Translations under genes and position numbers: made by a program
Shown: positions 1-11,254 of the stretch, piece after piece
Numbering within the stretch: the first letter of the stretch is position 1
Layout: each line of letters starts with the position of its first letter
Notes under the pieces: model-generated
Databases searched by the model: none
Told to the model about the DNA's origin: nothing
The model's input: only the letters and a program-made list of their open reading frames with translations
NCBI GenBank assembly: GCA_002104985.1
Contig: MCGO01000001.1
Location: 930,001 to 994,000 of the forward strand
Length of the DNA stretch: 64,000 nucleotides
Reading direction: 5' to 3'
DNA from: Rhizoclosmatium globosum
Taxonomy: Eukaryota > Chytridiomycota > Chytridiomycetes > Chytridiales > Chytriomycetaceae

Positions 1-490
1 GTTGAATAGATAAACGATATATCATACATCACCTTGTATCACCACGTTTATAAGATATACTTCTTGAGGAGTTTTTCATAAACTTGTTTCGTTTGATACG
101 TTGACAGCATTATGATGTTTGACAATGAGCAGAATAGGAGGACACGGCAAGCCGCCAACCCCGTCTTATCGATTCCGGTGGCCCTTTGATAAGGCTCGGA
201 AATTGGCAAAATTTGCTTGTTTCGGATTGCGCTGTCCCACGGGGGATGAAGCCGCCGATAAGCTGTATCTTTTTCGTAGTTTACAGTCATTACACATGTA
301 TACTTTAATAAAGAGGATATCAAGAACAATAAAAAATAGATTCGAGACTGTCAGCTCATGTGATGTGCGTGGTCGGGCAGTCTGGCCCTGCTATCTCTGG
401 ATAAGAAAAAAATCTTGCCTTATCATCACAGGAAGCATAAAAACTCGCGATACCCGTTTGTCAGAAACTCAAAGACACCATCCCGTCATC
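1..490. other. Intergenic, upstream of first WOPR gene
   Basis: No gene could be supported here. An open frame runs from about 119 into the first WOPR gene, but its upstream part has no recognisable domain, and an ATG in better context sits at 491, so this stretch is read as promoter and 5' leader. Confidence 0.4.
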
Positions 491-1335
491 ATGTCCTTGC
501 CAAGTCCATCATATGCATCAACCATCACTCATACTGAGCAGTTTGAGAGCGATTACGTTTCGCCACTGACAACTTCTGGCAAGTTCTTTGAGAGCTTCTA
601 CGGCGTTGTTCACAGCATGGACGACTGCAAGATCCTTGTTGAACAAAGTATCCAAGGAAACATCCCACTCTTCACTGCCAAGCAATCAGCTTCTCCTTTG
701 CGAATCCGGTCTGGCTCAGTCCTTGTCTTTGAAGAGTCCTGCATGAAGTCATTTCGCGAAGGCGGAAAATGGAGCTGTTCCCGTAGCAGAGGCCCCTTTC
801 TGATGTATCGCGAAGTCGAGCAGATCACTGCAAGAACTTTAACCAAGTGCACAAACGCAGCTATCGCGAAAGCCCTGAATTTAAGACCAATGGACTAAGA
901 CCAAATACCCGTCTTATTGTCAATGGCCTTGTGAAGAGAACTGCCAGTGTTATTGGCAGCAATGGAATCAACTACCGGGTCATTTCGTATTTCTACCCAA
1001 AGGATGTTGATGCTGCGAATCCAGCGGCTCATTTGAAGGCCCCATCGCAGATTCCTGCTTTGTCTCGTCCAGTATCAGTGGTTCGCTCTCCAACTCCCGA
1101 TTTCATTGTCAAGTCGCACTCTCAAGCCATGTCTCCAAAGTCTCCTTCTCCTGATTTTATTCCTCCTTCGCCTCCCGTTCAGCTTATGCAATTCCACGTC
1201 CAGCGTGAGGTACCGTCTCTCTTCTTCAAGAGCAAGCCTGAACAGCTTGCAAGCATTCACAAAGTCATTGGCTCTTTGGACTCTAACTGGATGAGCAGAC
1301 CAGTCTTTTTGCCACCGTTGGCTCGTCCATGCTAA
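491..1335 (+). CDS. WOPR-domain (Gti1/Pac2-type) transcription regulator 1
   Basis: WOPR proteins (Wor1/Ryp1/Gti1/Pac2) are fungal DNA-binding regulators. The first WOPR half is visible as FFESFYGVVHSMDDCKILVE, then IRSGSVLVFEE and FLMYREVEQ. The second half reads NGLVKRTASVIGSNG then YRVISYFYPKDV. The two halves lie in different frames, with a jump near 830-860 equivalent to one missing base. The C-terminus ends almost on the motif PVFLPPLARP, shared with the neighbouring paralogs. No intron was needed, unlike most copies. The start is the ATG at 491. First of eight same-strand paralogs. Family assignment is firm; the target genes are unknown. Confidence 0.85.
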
Positions 1336-1665
1336 ACATTTGCATTTCATCTTTCATTTCATTATGCCACTAGAGATAATCACTGTTAATCATTTTACGT
1401 AATAATACCATATTTTGCATTTCTATTTTTTGTTCAACCAGGGATGTTGTGTGGATTGCAAAGCATTTCATCAAAGTGCTGGGGGTTTGCACACTCAAAT
1501 ACAGCCATTCAGCATCGAACTTCAATACGCAGCCGTCAATATGAAAGAATAAATAAGTACGACACACAATAACGTATATCCGGTCCAAGACTTCAAAAAC
1601 AAAATGCGGCTGTCCCGAAATCAAATTCGAAAAAAGACAGCCCACTTTCCTTCACTCCAAAGTGT

Positions 1666-3410
1666 ATGTCTGACCAACTATCGCCTCAACATCCCGGAAA
1701 CTGGCAGTACCCAATTCCCAGTGACAGTAGCTCTGAGCGGCAGGCTCAAGATGCTCACCAGTCGCAATACAACCAATTAACAGCGTATCCGGTTCCGCAA
1801 GCCCCTGACTCATCAAACCAATACACACAACAGCACCAACCACTGCCTTCCATTCACCAGTTTTACCACCAGACACAACATCAGACACCGACACAGATTG
1901 TTCAAAACCAACCCCATCAATCGTACGGCAACCCCATCCCGTTCCAAGTCAAAGTTCCGCCACCGAATGATACAATCTTGGAAACGTTCTACGGGTGAGC
2001 TTATCGAGCGATATATCGGTGCCTTGTAGTCAGCAAAAGTAGAGACAACGACCCTTAACTACTAGTCAACAATCACCGGAACACAAATCTTGGACTTCCT
2101 TCGGCCCATCTCGAACAGATACCGTCCTAACTCGATGTTCTTTGTTTTAGATTCGTCAAGGACGAGACGGACGCAAAGATCCTGGTGGAAGCGTGCATTC
2201 AAAAGGTTCTTCCGTTGGTTAAGGACGCTCCACTCACGGGAGTGAGAAGCGGAACTTGTTATGTCTTTGGGGAGTCCGGATCGCAGATACAGAAGCAGCG
2301 GTGGAGGGACGGCGGAAGCTGGTCAAGCTCACGGTAAAGTTAAACTCTCAATCGGCCTCTTTTCCTTTATCGCTCCTTACACGGAGTTTACTCTTTTTCT
2401 GTGTTATATTGTTATCGTTCTGTTGCAAACTTCCTGTTTTGTTCTTATCTCCAAATTTATGACTAAATTATTCAATTTTCTGACAGGATATCTGGGGCTT
2501 TCTTACTCTATCGAGAAGTCGAGCCATCGGAAACTCCGTATACTTATCCCTTGCAACGGTTTGTGTTTATTGTCGTAATTTACTCCAATTTAATCGCTAA
2601 TTAATTCGTACGGGTGGTAATCAGGGAGCGGAGTGCTCTTTTCACAACCACATCATTACGCCCCAATACTCGATTGATCCCCAATGGTCTTGCAAAAAGA
2701 ACCTTGTCGGTGACGGGAAGCGATGGGAATCGGTGAGTCTCAGTCACGACCCTTTCAAATTCTCCGAGCCTACTCACAATGTAACGCTAGATATCGAGTC
2801 ATCTCTTATTTTTATCCCAGTACACGTCGAGTTGAGTCTTAAAACTTATCGCTGTACTTCAAACTAATACCTCTTGACACAGGCACCACTTCTCCAATGA
2901 TCCGTCCGCACAACCCACATCTGGTCCAAACCTGAAAACTCCATCGCAAGATCCATCGCTCAACGATTCAACATTCCTGATCCCATCGAACAACATCCAT
3001 CTCAACCATCGCACTCAACTTCGAGTGCAAAGCCACCCAAAGCCACTTCAGCGCCAAACACTAAGAAATCCCGACGGTCGACTGTAACAGCGCTACAGCT
3101 TTCCACAACCCGAATAACCGAGACACCACCACCTGCTGTGGCTTCGCCTTCAGTCTACGCTGCAGGCGTACCCGTCAGTGCTGAGTCTTCATTGCATCCT
3201 GAAATATCGTTCTATAACCCAGCTCCGTCAAGCGCTGATTCGGCGTTACCGCCAGGACTGCGATACCCTGGAATCCAGGATTTGATTCGTGGATTTGAGA
3301 GGGACCCTGGGTGGGCCGACTCGCCTGTCACATTGAGACCTATTCGACGAGAAAGCGTGCGGGATAATGATAGTGGTGCTGATGGTGTTGAGAATATAGG
3401 AGAAGATTAA
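1666..3410 (+). CDS. WOPR-domain transcription regulator 2
   Basis: The gene has several introns. The first exon (1666-1994) is a Q/P/H-rich, probably disordered N-terminus ending in ETFYG. A GT..AG intron follows, then FVKDETDAKILVEACIQ from 2151, VRSGTCYVF, SGAFLLYREVE, the second half NGLAKRTLSVTGSDGNR, and YRVISYFYPS after another intron. The C-terminal exon is rich in S, T and P and carries PGWADSPVTLRPIRR near its end, matching the tail of the copy at 7185-8078. A frame jump near 2945, in the segment around LKTPSQ, is again of the one-missing-base type. The exact exon ends in the 3' half are uncertain. Confidence 0.8.
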
Positions 3411-3973
3411 TTGTCAAGGACGTGACCATGTGATGAATAATGCGAGATTGTGTAGACATTAAAGTTTAAATAAAGGGTAATTAATTTGTCTGTTCGTTGA
3501 TCTACTTTTGTGACATGGATGTGGGCTTGCTTTGGTAATTCAAGCGAGAGACATACAGAATGCCATAAGTAGCAGAGACAGCAGTTTCTAAGCGTTGAAA
3601 ACTCTTAAAGACATTTGTAAGGCAGGAGGAGAGCGTGTGAATTGCGTCCGGCACGTGCAAAGAACCCGTGGGAGTTTGGATCAGCCCACACCCATTCCAT
3701 GGCAGCGATTGACGTCACTCACCGACTCTTCTGGCTCAGTTAAAGGCTAACATCGTACCAATTGTTGCAGAAGCTATTGTCTCCAGGCATTGTATTAACG
3801 TTTTGATCCCCCCATACCTGTGACCCAAACAAACAAGCACCACCGGAGGGCAACGGATGTTATCTTTCGCTGGCACGTGCAAATGGCGTTTTCGCTGCGT
3901 GCGGCTGTAACACAGATTTGCACGGGGAGATGACGCCATGAACCCAACATGAAAAATCGATATCAACGAAACA
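3411..3973. other. Intergenic between WOPR genes 2 and 3
   Basis: There is no supported gene in this 560-base stretch. It should hold the 3' end of the upstream gene and the promoter of the next. Confidence 0.4.
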
Positions 3974-5120
3974 ATGGCCACCTCACTCTTTCCCAAAAAA
4001 CAATCCAAACAAACCAAGATGGCTTCAACATCCTCTGCCAAGTCGACTACTGTTGCGCCAAAGGAGACGTTTTACGGCTTTGTCAAGGACCGGTATGATG
4101 CCATGCTTTTGGTCCAGGTAAGGGAGAGATCTGATTGGTGGAGACACCTTAACTCTATGGTGGTTTTTCTGACAGATATCTTTTTCATCTTAGGCGTGCG
4201 TTAATGGAGACTTGCAGCCGATAACTCTTCCTTTTAACTCAATGTGTTTACGAATCAGAAGTGGGGCTGTGGTTGTTACGGTGCAGAAGAACGACAATCA
4301 GAGCTACTGTTTCCGGTGGCGCGACTCTCTTCAGTAAGTCTCTTTGTATTTGAATATGTACTGTATTTGGTACTAATTTATCGCTTACAGTTGGAGCGCG
4401 TCGAAACTTACGGACCACTTTATGCTCTACCGTCAAGTCCTGCACACATCTGGTAAATCAGCCAACCGTCCAAAGCCATACCAACCAAACAAACACTGTC
4501 GATTCCACAACGGAAGTCTCCGTGGAAAGAGTGAATTAATTGACGGAGGTCTGGTCAAGCGTTCCATTGGTTTCGAAGGTTCCGATGGACTCTACTACCG
4601 CGTCACATCCTACTTCTACGCCGCTCACGTCGAGCACTTTTACCGAAAAGACATTCTTCCTCCTCCAGACGCTCCAACACTCCAGCGTCCATCTGAAAGC
4701 TATCTGTTTGACAAATATCGGGATTCCGCTGCTGAGATGTTGCGTGTTCTTGATTCAAAACCATCTGCCGGTTCCAAGGGGAAGGAATCACCATCTAGTC
4801 GTAAGCAGTCAAAGACTCCACCTGCAGCTCCAATACTCGAGCATGCTAGACTCGCAACGACTCCAGGATCGCCGAATGACTCTAGCCTTGTGTCGCCAAC
4901 CCAGTACCTTCCTACACCGCCGATGCAATCAATCAAAGAATACCATCACGATACCTATCAACACCAGCACCAACATAACCAGAAAGGGTGCAACTGCGGC
5001 GTTGGACCATTGCCATCATGGAATAGGCATATTAATGAACGAGGGTGGTTGTTGGTTGACCCCAAGAATGTGATTTTGCCACCTTTAAGGTCGGTTGCGG
5101 TTGGAAATGGAAGTTTTTAG
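3974..5120 (+). CDS. WOPR-domain transcription regulator 3
   Basis: Starts MATSLFPKKQSKQTKMASTS, then ETFYGFVKDRYDAMLLVQ, a GT..AG intron, ACVNGDLQPI, IRSGAVVVTVQ, a second intron, and WSASKLTDHFMLYRQV. The second WOPR half is GLVKRSIGFEGSDGLYYRVT followed by SYFYAAHVEHFYRKD. All exons join without a frame break. The tail holds a histidine-rich stretch (about 4950-4990), a small cysteine cluster (GCNCGVG) and the family motif VILPPLRSV close to the stop. One of the cleanest members, so a good reference for the others. Confidence 0.9.
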
Positions 5121-5719
5121 AGTTTGATATGTAGTGTAGAAATTGTTGCGAAATATATAATATCATAGTCGTTATTAGTGTCCAGAAGACGAGAAGGAAA
5201 AGGTTTCGTGTCTAAGTGGTTTGAATGTCACTCCTGCCGAGGAGAAAGTTAATGACGTTGACTTATTCCCTGTTATCTGTTTCAGAACTCTTGTGAATAA
5301 TGAATGGTTTATTGGCATTATATACAAGTTTGCGTCTTAGAGCTGCTGACTGTCCATTTAAAGATGGTGATTTGCTCCTGTCAGAGGATGAGGGTGCGTG
5401 AAGTCCACAAGGTTCGAGAATGAGACACAGTCGTCCATTAGCTCCTACTGCGCCTCCTTGCTACTGTGATCAGTCTAATCAGACGTTCCTTTAATTCATT
5501 ACCTCAGTTAACACCGACTGTCGCCGTCTACCATCAGCTTCCATCTCCACTAATTGTGAACCCAAATCGAAAACAGGTCATGGCCATCTCCAAATGGAAA
5601 TTTTTCCCGGACCTGTCGCTCATCACCTCAAAGAAAAATCAAAAGCAGATATCAGTTTCTTCATTGTGATACGCTCCAACTACCACCTCCGCCCGAGCCT
5701 TTCAAAACAACACTAGAAA
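5121..5719. other. Intergenic between WOPR genes 3 and 4
   Basis: About 600 bases without a supported gene. A 67-codon open frame (5466-5669) has no family resemblance and was not annotated. The promoter of the following WOPR gene should lie here. Confidence 0.4.
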
Positions 5720-6908
5720 TGATGCAAGCACCTGAACAAGTCATCTTTAATGACATACAGCTTGAAGAGGGACTTCCAGCGCCAAGAAGGAAAGAAAAGA
5801 AGAGCGAAGACCCACACTCATTTGAGACATTCTTTGGTAAGGGCTACTCACTTAATTGGCAGTTATAGCGAATATGCTCCTCTGGACAGCGAGTGGACTT
5901 GAAAGTGCGCAAAGCAATAGTCCACCTCACTCTTACGATGTCTAAGAGTAGTGTGCCACCAGTCCCTGCCAATCACTCCTCCCTTTCTCAGTGCAAGTAT
6001 CTAAATATATTATAAACAGGCTGGATTCGCGACAGAACAGATGCAATGATCATTGTGGAAGCCACCATCCGTGGGCAATTGAACCCGGTCCTCCCTTATA
6101 CTCAGACCTCAAACTCTTCAGTTCGCAGTGGTTCCGTGGTGGTATTCACTCAAAAGTCAAATGATGCTCACTCCATCCGGTGGAGGGTAAGTTGCTCCCC
6201 CTTCTCCCACTTGTATGCACCCTGTTTTCCGGCCCCTTAAAAAAGCCCTGACATGCCTCCACCCAAACTTTTCCTAACCGCATATACCAGGATGGTCGTG
6301 TATGGACCACTAGCAAGCTATCAGAAGGTTTCCTCCTATATCGAGAGTCCGAGCCCGCTTCCAAGCCAAACCGGGGTCGGGAAACCTGTGGTTTGTACCC
6401 TGCCGGAACTCTGCGACCCGGAACAAAGACCATCCCAGATGGAATGTGTAAACGAACTATTACAATCACTGCAAGCGACGGAAACCAATACCGTGTGATT
6501 TCATACTTTTACCCAAAAGAGATTGAAGGCTATTTTACGGGGAGACCTCACTCTTGTGCTTTGAAGATGCCAAGCGATATGCCAGAGTTTGATGCCATTC
6601 GGAGGGGGCTTGTTAAGGAGACAAGTGGGCGTGGAGTTAAACGATCGCCGATTCAGCAGACACAACCGCAAAAGATGTCTCCACTTCGACAACAGATCCG
6701 GATGGATGTGACGCCACCTATGGATTCCTTGACCTTGACTATAAATACCATGCAACATCACCATCATGAAGTTGGAGCTGGCTCCCACTTTGCAGGCTGT
6801 ATATGTGGTGGGTTGCGTGGTATGGCTCCATTGAGTCCTCGAAGCTTCGAGTTTCCAGTGTTGTTACCGCCATTGATGAGACGAAATGACTTCTTGAGCA
6901 CGATGTAG
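5720..6908 (+). CDS. WOPR-domain transcription regulator 4
   Basis: The first exon begins with two consecutive ATGs at 5720 and ends in SFETFFG. After an intron comes GWIRDRTDAMIIVEATIRG, then VRSGSVVVFTQ, a second intron, and DGRVWTTSKLSEGFLLYRES. The second half reads GMCKRTITITASDGNQYRVI followed by SYFYPKEIEGYF. The C-terminal region has an HHHH stretch, a small cysteine pair (GCICGG) resembling that of the preceding paralog, and PVLLPPLMRR near the stop. No frame break seen. The shared HHHH/GCxCG features make this and gene 3 the closest pair in the array. Confidence 0.9.
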
Positions 6909-7184
6909 TTTTATTCCCTAATTAATAAATATAGTGTAGTACAAAAGATTGAACATTTGTCGAATCAACTGCAAACAACACAACGAGTTGGCTATGTCTC
7001 GCTTAATTTTTTTGGATTACTTGGGGGCTATGAATGAACTGAAGTGAAACTGTACAACCCCCGACAAAATGAAAGTCTGAAACTCCGCGCCTCTACTTCA
7101 AATTTGGAACTGGATTTTCTTTGCAAGCTATAAGAGTAGACGTGGATTCCCGGAACAGCCTAGATCAATCAGTCATCATACAAA

Positions 7185-8078
7185 ATGGAACATCATCAAC
7201 TACCAGAATATCGGAAATTAGCTTCAGAACCTATTCAGCTTCATATCCCAACGACAACAAATCCAAATTCATCGTATCCTCCAAGCCCAGAACACAGTCA
7301 CAACGCAAGAGTCGAAACGTTCTTTGGTTTCATTAAAGACCCGCTCGACGCTACTCTCCTTGTGGAAGCTTGTGTCCAAGGTCTCTTGAAACCAGTAACA
7401 ACAATCACAGGCAGTACTTGCTCCAACATTCGGTCAGGAACAACCATCGTATTCCTTGAATCTTCCGCAGACAATTCACGGCTTCGCTTCCGAGACGGAC
7501 GGTCTTGGACAAGCTCCAAACTGAGTAACGGGTTCTTACTCTATCGTGAGACCGAATCAGATAAGGTTCCTGTTGATAAACGGAATCTTGAACGAAGAGA
7601 GAAGAGTACATTGTTCTCGTCGTCGAATGTACGCAATGGAACTCGGTTGGTTGTGAATGGCCTTGCGAAACGGACCATTTCTCTCACAGGAAGCGATGGA
7701 AACCGATATCGTGTCATCAATTACTTTTTGTCGCTCATGTGCATCATTATTATTCAGCTGTCTTGGGCTATAAGGTTTCAGGACCTTTGAGAACACCGTC
7801 AGAGTTGCCTGGATATATCGAAATCAAGGAGCAGGTTTTGGGCCGAAAGGGTGTTGACACGGCTGTATTTGCAACTCCGCTGCCGGCACTGAAACAACAG
7901 ACTGAAACAGAATGCAATTGGGGTAGTCGGTGATCAGGAAACGTCAAGCGAAGAGTTGAAGAGGTTTATTAATGAAGTTAAAAAGTATGGTGGAACAGGG
8001 ATGGTGATGCAAGTAGATTGGTTCAGAAGGAATCCTGGTTGGGCTGATTCTCCTTGCTTCCTGGCGCCGTTAAGATAA
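7185..8078 (+). CDS. WOPR-domain transcription regulator 5 (frame breaks)
   Basis: This copy appears intronless: VETFFGFIKDPLDATLLVEA, NIRSGTTIVFLES, SNGFLLYRETE and NGLAKRTISLTGSDGNRYRV lie in one frame. Right after YRVINYF the frame breaks in a run of five T; a sixth T would restore FVAHVHHYYSAVLGY, which aligns with the paralogs. A second break near 7920 is needed to reach the tail, which ends PGWADSPCFLAPLR and matches the tail of gene 2. Either the 3' part is mis-sequenced or the gene is decaying; the high similarity on both sides of each break favours sequence error. Confidence 0.8.
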
Positions 8079-8421
8079 CTATGAAAGGCAGTTGCCAATA
8101 TATAGATAATAGAGAGTTCAAATAAGAATAGTCATCCGATTTTGCAACGAACTTGAAAGAAAAATTCGAACTTCTGAACAATCGCCAATTGCCCCTAACC
8201 TCTGGTTTTTGCTTGCTTGCTGCTTAAAGCACCAGCTCTCACCTCAGTCACAAACAAATGTCCCCATCCTTCAAGTAGATACGACAGCAACCATCACAAG
8301 ACCCCTTCCCAGAAAAATTTCATTGAACGTCGGAAAATTTCTAGGGCGTTCCCAAAACGTGCCTCGTATCAGTGAATCGCCCAATTCGACAAAAAGATTT
8401 AATCAGAAAACAAGGGCCACT
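8079..8421. other. Intergenic between WOPR genes 5 and 6
   Basis: No independent gene seen. The reading frame of the next gene is open back to 8209, so translation could begin upstream of the ATG chosen at 8422. Confidence 0.35.
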
Positions 8422-9615
8422 ATGTCGAAGCCGCTTAACAACTACTACTCTCTCCTGCATCTTTCCTGGCCTCACCAGTACCGCTTACACCTGTGGACAC
8501 ATTGGAGCAAAGGCAAATCAGCACTGAATGTGCGGGCCGTATCTCCCCCTGCTGAATACGAAGCAACCGAGCCTCAAGAGGCGATACAAGTAGAATCGTA
8601 CTTTGGGTAAGCTCCTTTTCTTAAACCGCAGCTTCGAGTGAAGCTTGTTTCTTCTTGAGCGTGATTACTGATTCAGATTTCTTCAAGATTTGTAAAGGAG
8701 ACTGTTGATGCTTACTTCCTTGTTGAAGCCTGTGTTGCTGGTGTTCTTTCTTGTATTAAGGATGTGAGGATGTTGGAGTCGCCATTGCGGATACGCAGTG
8801 GAAGCGTCTTGGTGATTGCAGACAATGAACTTCAACAGAAGTGGAAGGTGAGCCAAGAAACAAAAACAATGGACTTTTAGTAACATATTATTCCTCGTTT
8901 GTAGGATGCGAAGAACTGGTCTATTCCAAAGAAGGATGGCTCGTTTATGTTGTCCAGGTTTGTTGGGATTTGAAACGAGACTTGTTGTCTGACAAATGCA
9001 TCTTTTCTGCAGAGAGATCCAATCTCCTGGATGTACAACGCCTATTACTCATCGTGAACGTAGTAAGTTGTTTACTACCAATGCTCTCAAGCCAGGAACG
9101 AAGCTCTTGCCTAACGGTTTGGCAAAACGAACTGTGTCCATGAACGGAAGTGATGGAAAACGATACCGCGTCATTTCATACTTCTATCCATGCCATGTTC
9201 AGCATTTATATACCGACAAGAAGTCTGCTGGCCTGGGTCCTCTCCAGATTCCATCACGACAACCAAAGTTTGAACGCTTTATGAAGGAATGGATGGCTTC
9301 AATGCCGCCAAGAAACAGAGACAGGCGATGGAAGCTGAATTGACAGCTCTCCCTGAAAGTATTGTGCCTGTAGATGCCCACTGGATATTGTCGTTCGTGA
9401 TTGGGACGAAACTGACAACCAACTCCTCCCCAGCAGCAACTACTTGGCTCCACTCTGCTTACCTCCCAGCTTTCTTCCACTCGATGTGCCTAGTATGAGT
9501 GCACGCAGTGGAAGTTGTGCATCATTTCAAAAGTTTCCAACACCAGAATCATCTATTCCTGACATGAAAGCTGCAGAATCTTTGCTTCAACTTGCATACC
9601 CTACAACCCTTTAGA
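8422..9615 (+). CDS. WOPR-domain transcription regulator 6 (frame breaks in tail)
   Basis: The first exon ends ESYFG; after the intron come FVKETVDAYFLVEACVAG, LRIRSGSVLVIAD and, after further introns, WSIPKKDGSFMLSR. The second half is GLAKRTVSMNGSDGKRYRVI and SYFYPCHVQHLY. The tail needs two frame changes, near 9325 and 9385. The second is restored by one extra G in a GG pair. It then reads LPESIVPVD and LCLPPSFLPLD, the LPPS-type variant of the C-terminal family motif. The start is uncertain: ATG 8422 is in frame, but the frame is open upstream to 8209. Confidence 0.8.
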
Positions 9616-9833
9616 CGACGTATCTCTAATTTTCCGTAATAAACAATCTATAATCTCTATTTTGATTTTGAAAGTTATTACGACTGGGTAAACGAATCAT
9701 GGCCAGAAATGCATCAAAAATATTGTATGTGAGGGATAAGGCTTCGTTCCAATATCGAAAACTGGATTTGGCTTGACTGCATGCCCAAAATTCCTTGTGA
9801 GAAAATTCCATCAAACCCATCTTGATCAAGAAG

Positions 9834-11037
9834 ATGACGAACCACGACTACACGAACCAGTGGCTCTTGGCTGTTTACGAAGGCTGTCGAATGCGCAGAG
9901 TATTCCAACGCCTTGCATTCAGACACAAATTGATCCTGGACTCTGTATATCAGTCAACGACTCGTTTGCATCTCCAGTTTCTGCGAATGCAAGCTTTAGC
10001 GACTGCTCTGAAAGTGAGAATGAGCCTCCTTCTCCTGTTGGGGCTGAATACACTGAGACATTCTTCGGGTGAGTTGTTATTGGGTCGGAGTTAATTTGGA
10101 GACCAAGACCAGTACTGATATTGGGCAAACAGATTCGTCAAGAGCATGACTGATGCCTATATGCTTGTTGAAAGTGTGATTGCTGGAGGATTAAGACCCT
10201 GTATGGAACAAGAGGGAAACGTGCGGAGTGGCAGTGTGCTGGTCATACCACTCACCCAAAACGCCAAGACCAAGTTTAAGGTACATCCAGTCCCTTTCCA
10301 AAGCCATACCATCTTTTCTAAATCGCATTTGTAGGATCAAATGCAGTGGTCCCAATCAAAGCCACATGGATGTTTCAAATTGTTCAGGTGTGTGCCATAA
10401 TCAATAATCAATTATTGGCCAAATTCTGGATCTAACTCCATTTATTCAACAGAGAGGTCGAACCGAAATATTCTGCAATACCCAAAACAGCTCGTAAGAA
10501 AACCAAAACCGAGATCTTTCCAACATGTCCAACCAATCTGGAACCCAAACAAAGATAGACGGTCTTTGCAAACACACTCTTTCAATGCACGGATCCAATG
10601 GTCAATTATACCGAGTGATCTCCTACTTTCGCATTTGTGATATCGAGCACTTTTATACCGGTGCTCGTGTCCCTTCAGTCTTTCATTGCCCATCCCAACT
10701 TCCCACATACATCAGATTTATTCAAGACTGGATGTATCATATCAAGATTCAAAGGAAAAGGGAGGAGATGGAGAAAGATCTTCTACCATTACCACCTGCT
10801 GTGATTCCATTGGACGAAACTGAGAAGCCTGCAGATAACTGGGAATTGACGGCAACTCCTTGTGTTCGCGGATATGATGAAGTGGTATTGAACGAGGAGG
10901 AGCTGGAGTTAGATTTGGACTCATTAATGCCCTTGAGCCTACCACCAAGTATTTTACCTGTGAACGAATCCAAGGAAACTGCCATCGAACAAATTAGAAT
11001 ATGTCTGGTTCAAAAGCGGCAGCATGGAGCCAAGTAA
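9834..11037 (+). CDS. WOPR-domain transcription regulator 7
   Basis: The N-terminal exon ends GAEYTETFFG; next comes FVKSMTDAYMLVESVIAGGL, VRSGSVLVIP, then short exons for WSQSKPHGCFKLF and REVEPK. The second half is DGLCKHTLSMHGSNGQLYRV then ISYFRICDIEHFYTG. The usual KRT is KHT here, and the tyrosine of SYFY is replaced by R. A one-base break near 10520 separates REVEPK from the second half. No in-frame ATG precedes the first exon; the ATG at 9834 is one frame off, so the start is doubtful. The tail has two LPPS-type motifs (LPPAVIPLD, LPPSILPVN) separated by an acidic stretch. Confidence 0.8.
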
Positions 11038-11254
11038 CAGAAAGATTCTGCATTCATTTGTGCATTTAGACTAGAAAAATAGATAGATTATAAATCAGAC
11101 AGACAGACAAACAACAACTTTTTATAATGTTAAGATGCCATAACTATAGATAAAAAGAGGCAACAGAGAAACAAACAAGATCAAGAACAATTTACTCCCT
11201 CAACACTAAGATTGACACAAAACCTTCCCACCACAAACAAATCATCTCACCCAT

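Noticed and set aside
119..490. Open frame extending WOPR gene 1 upstream to 119
   Set aside because: The extra residues have no family resemblance and the ATG at 491 gives a normal N-terminus.
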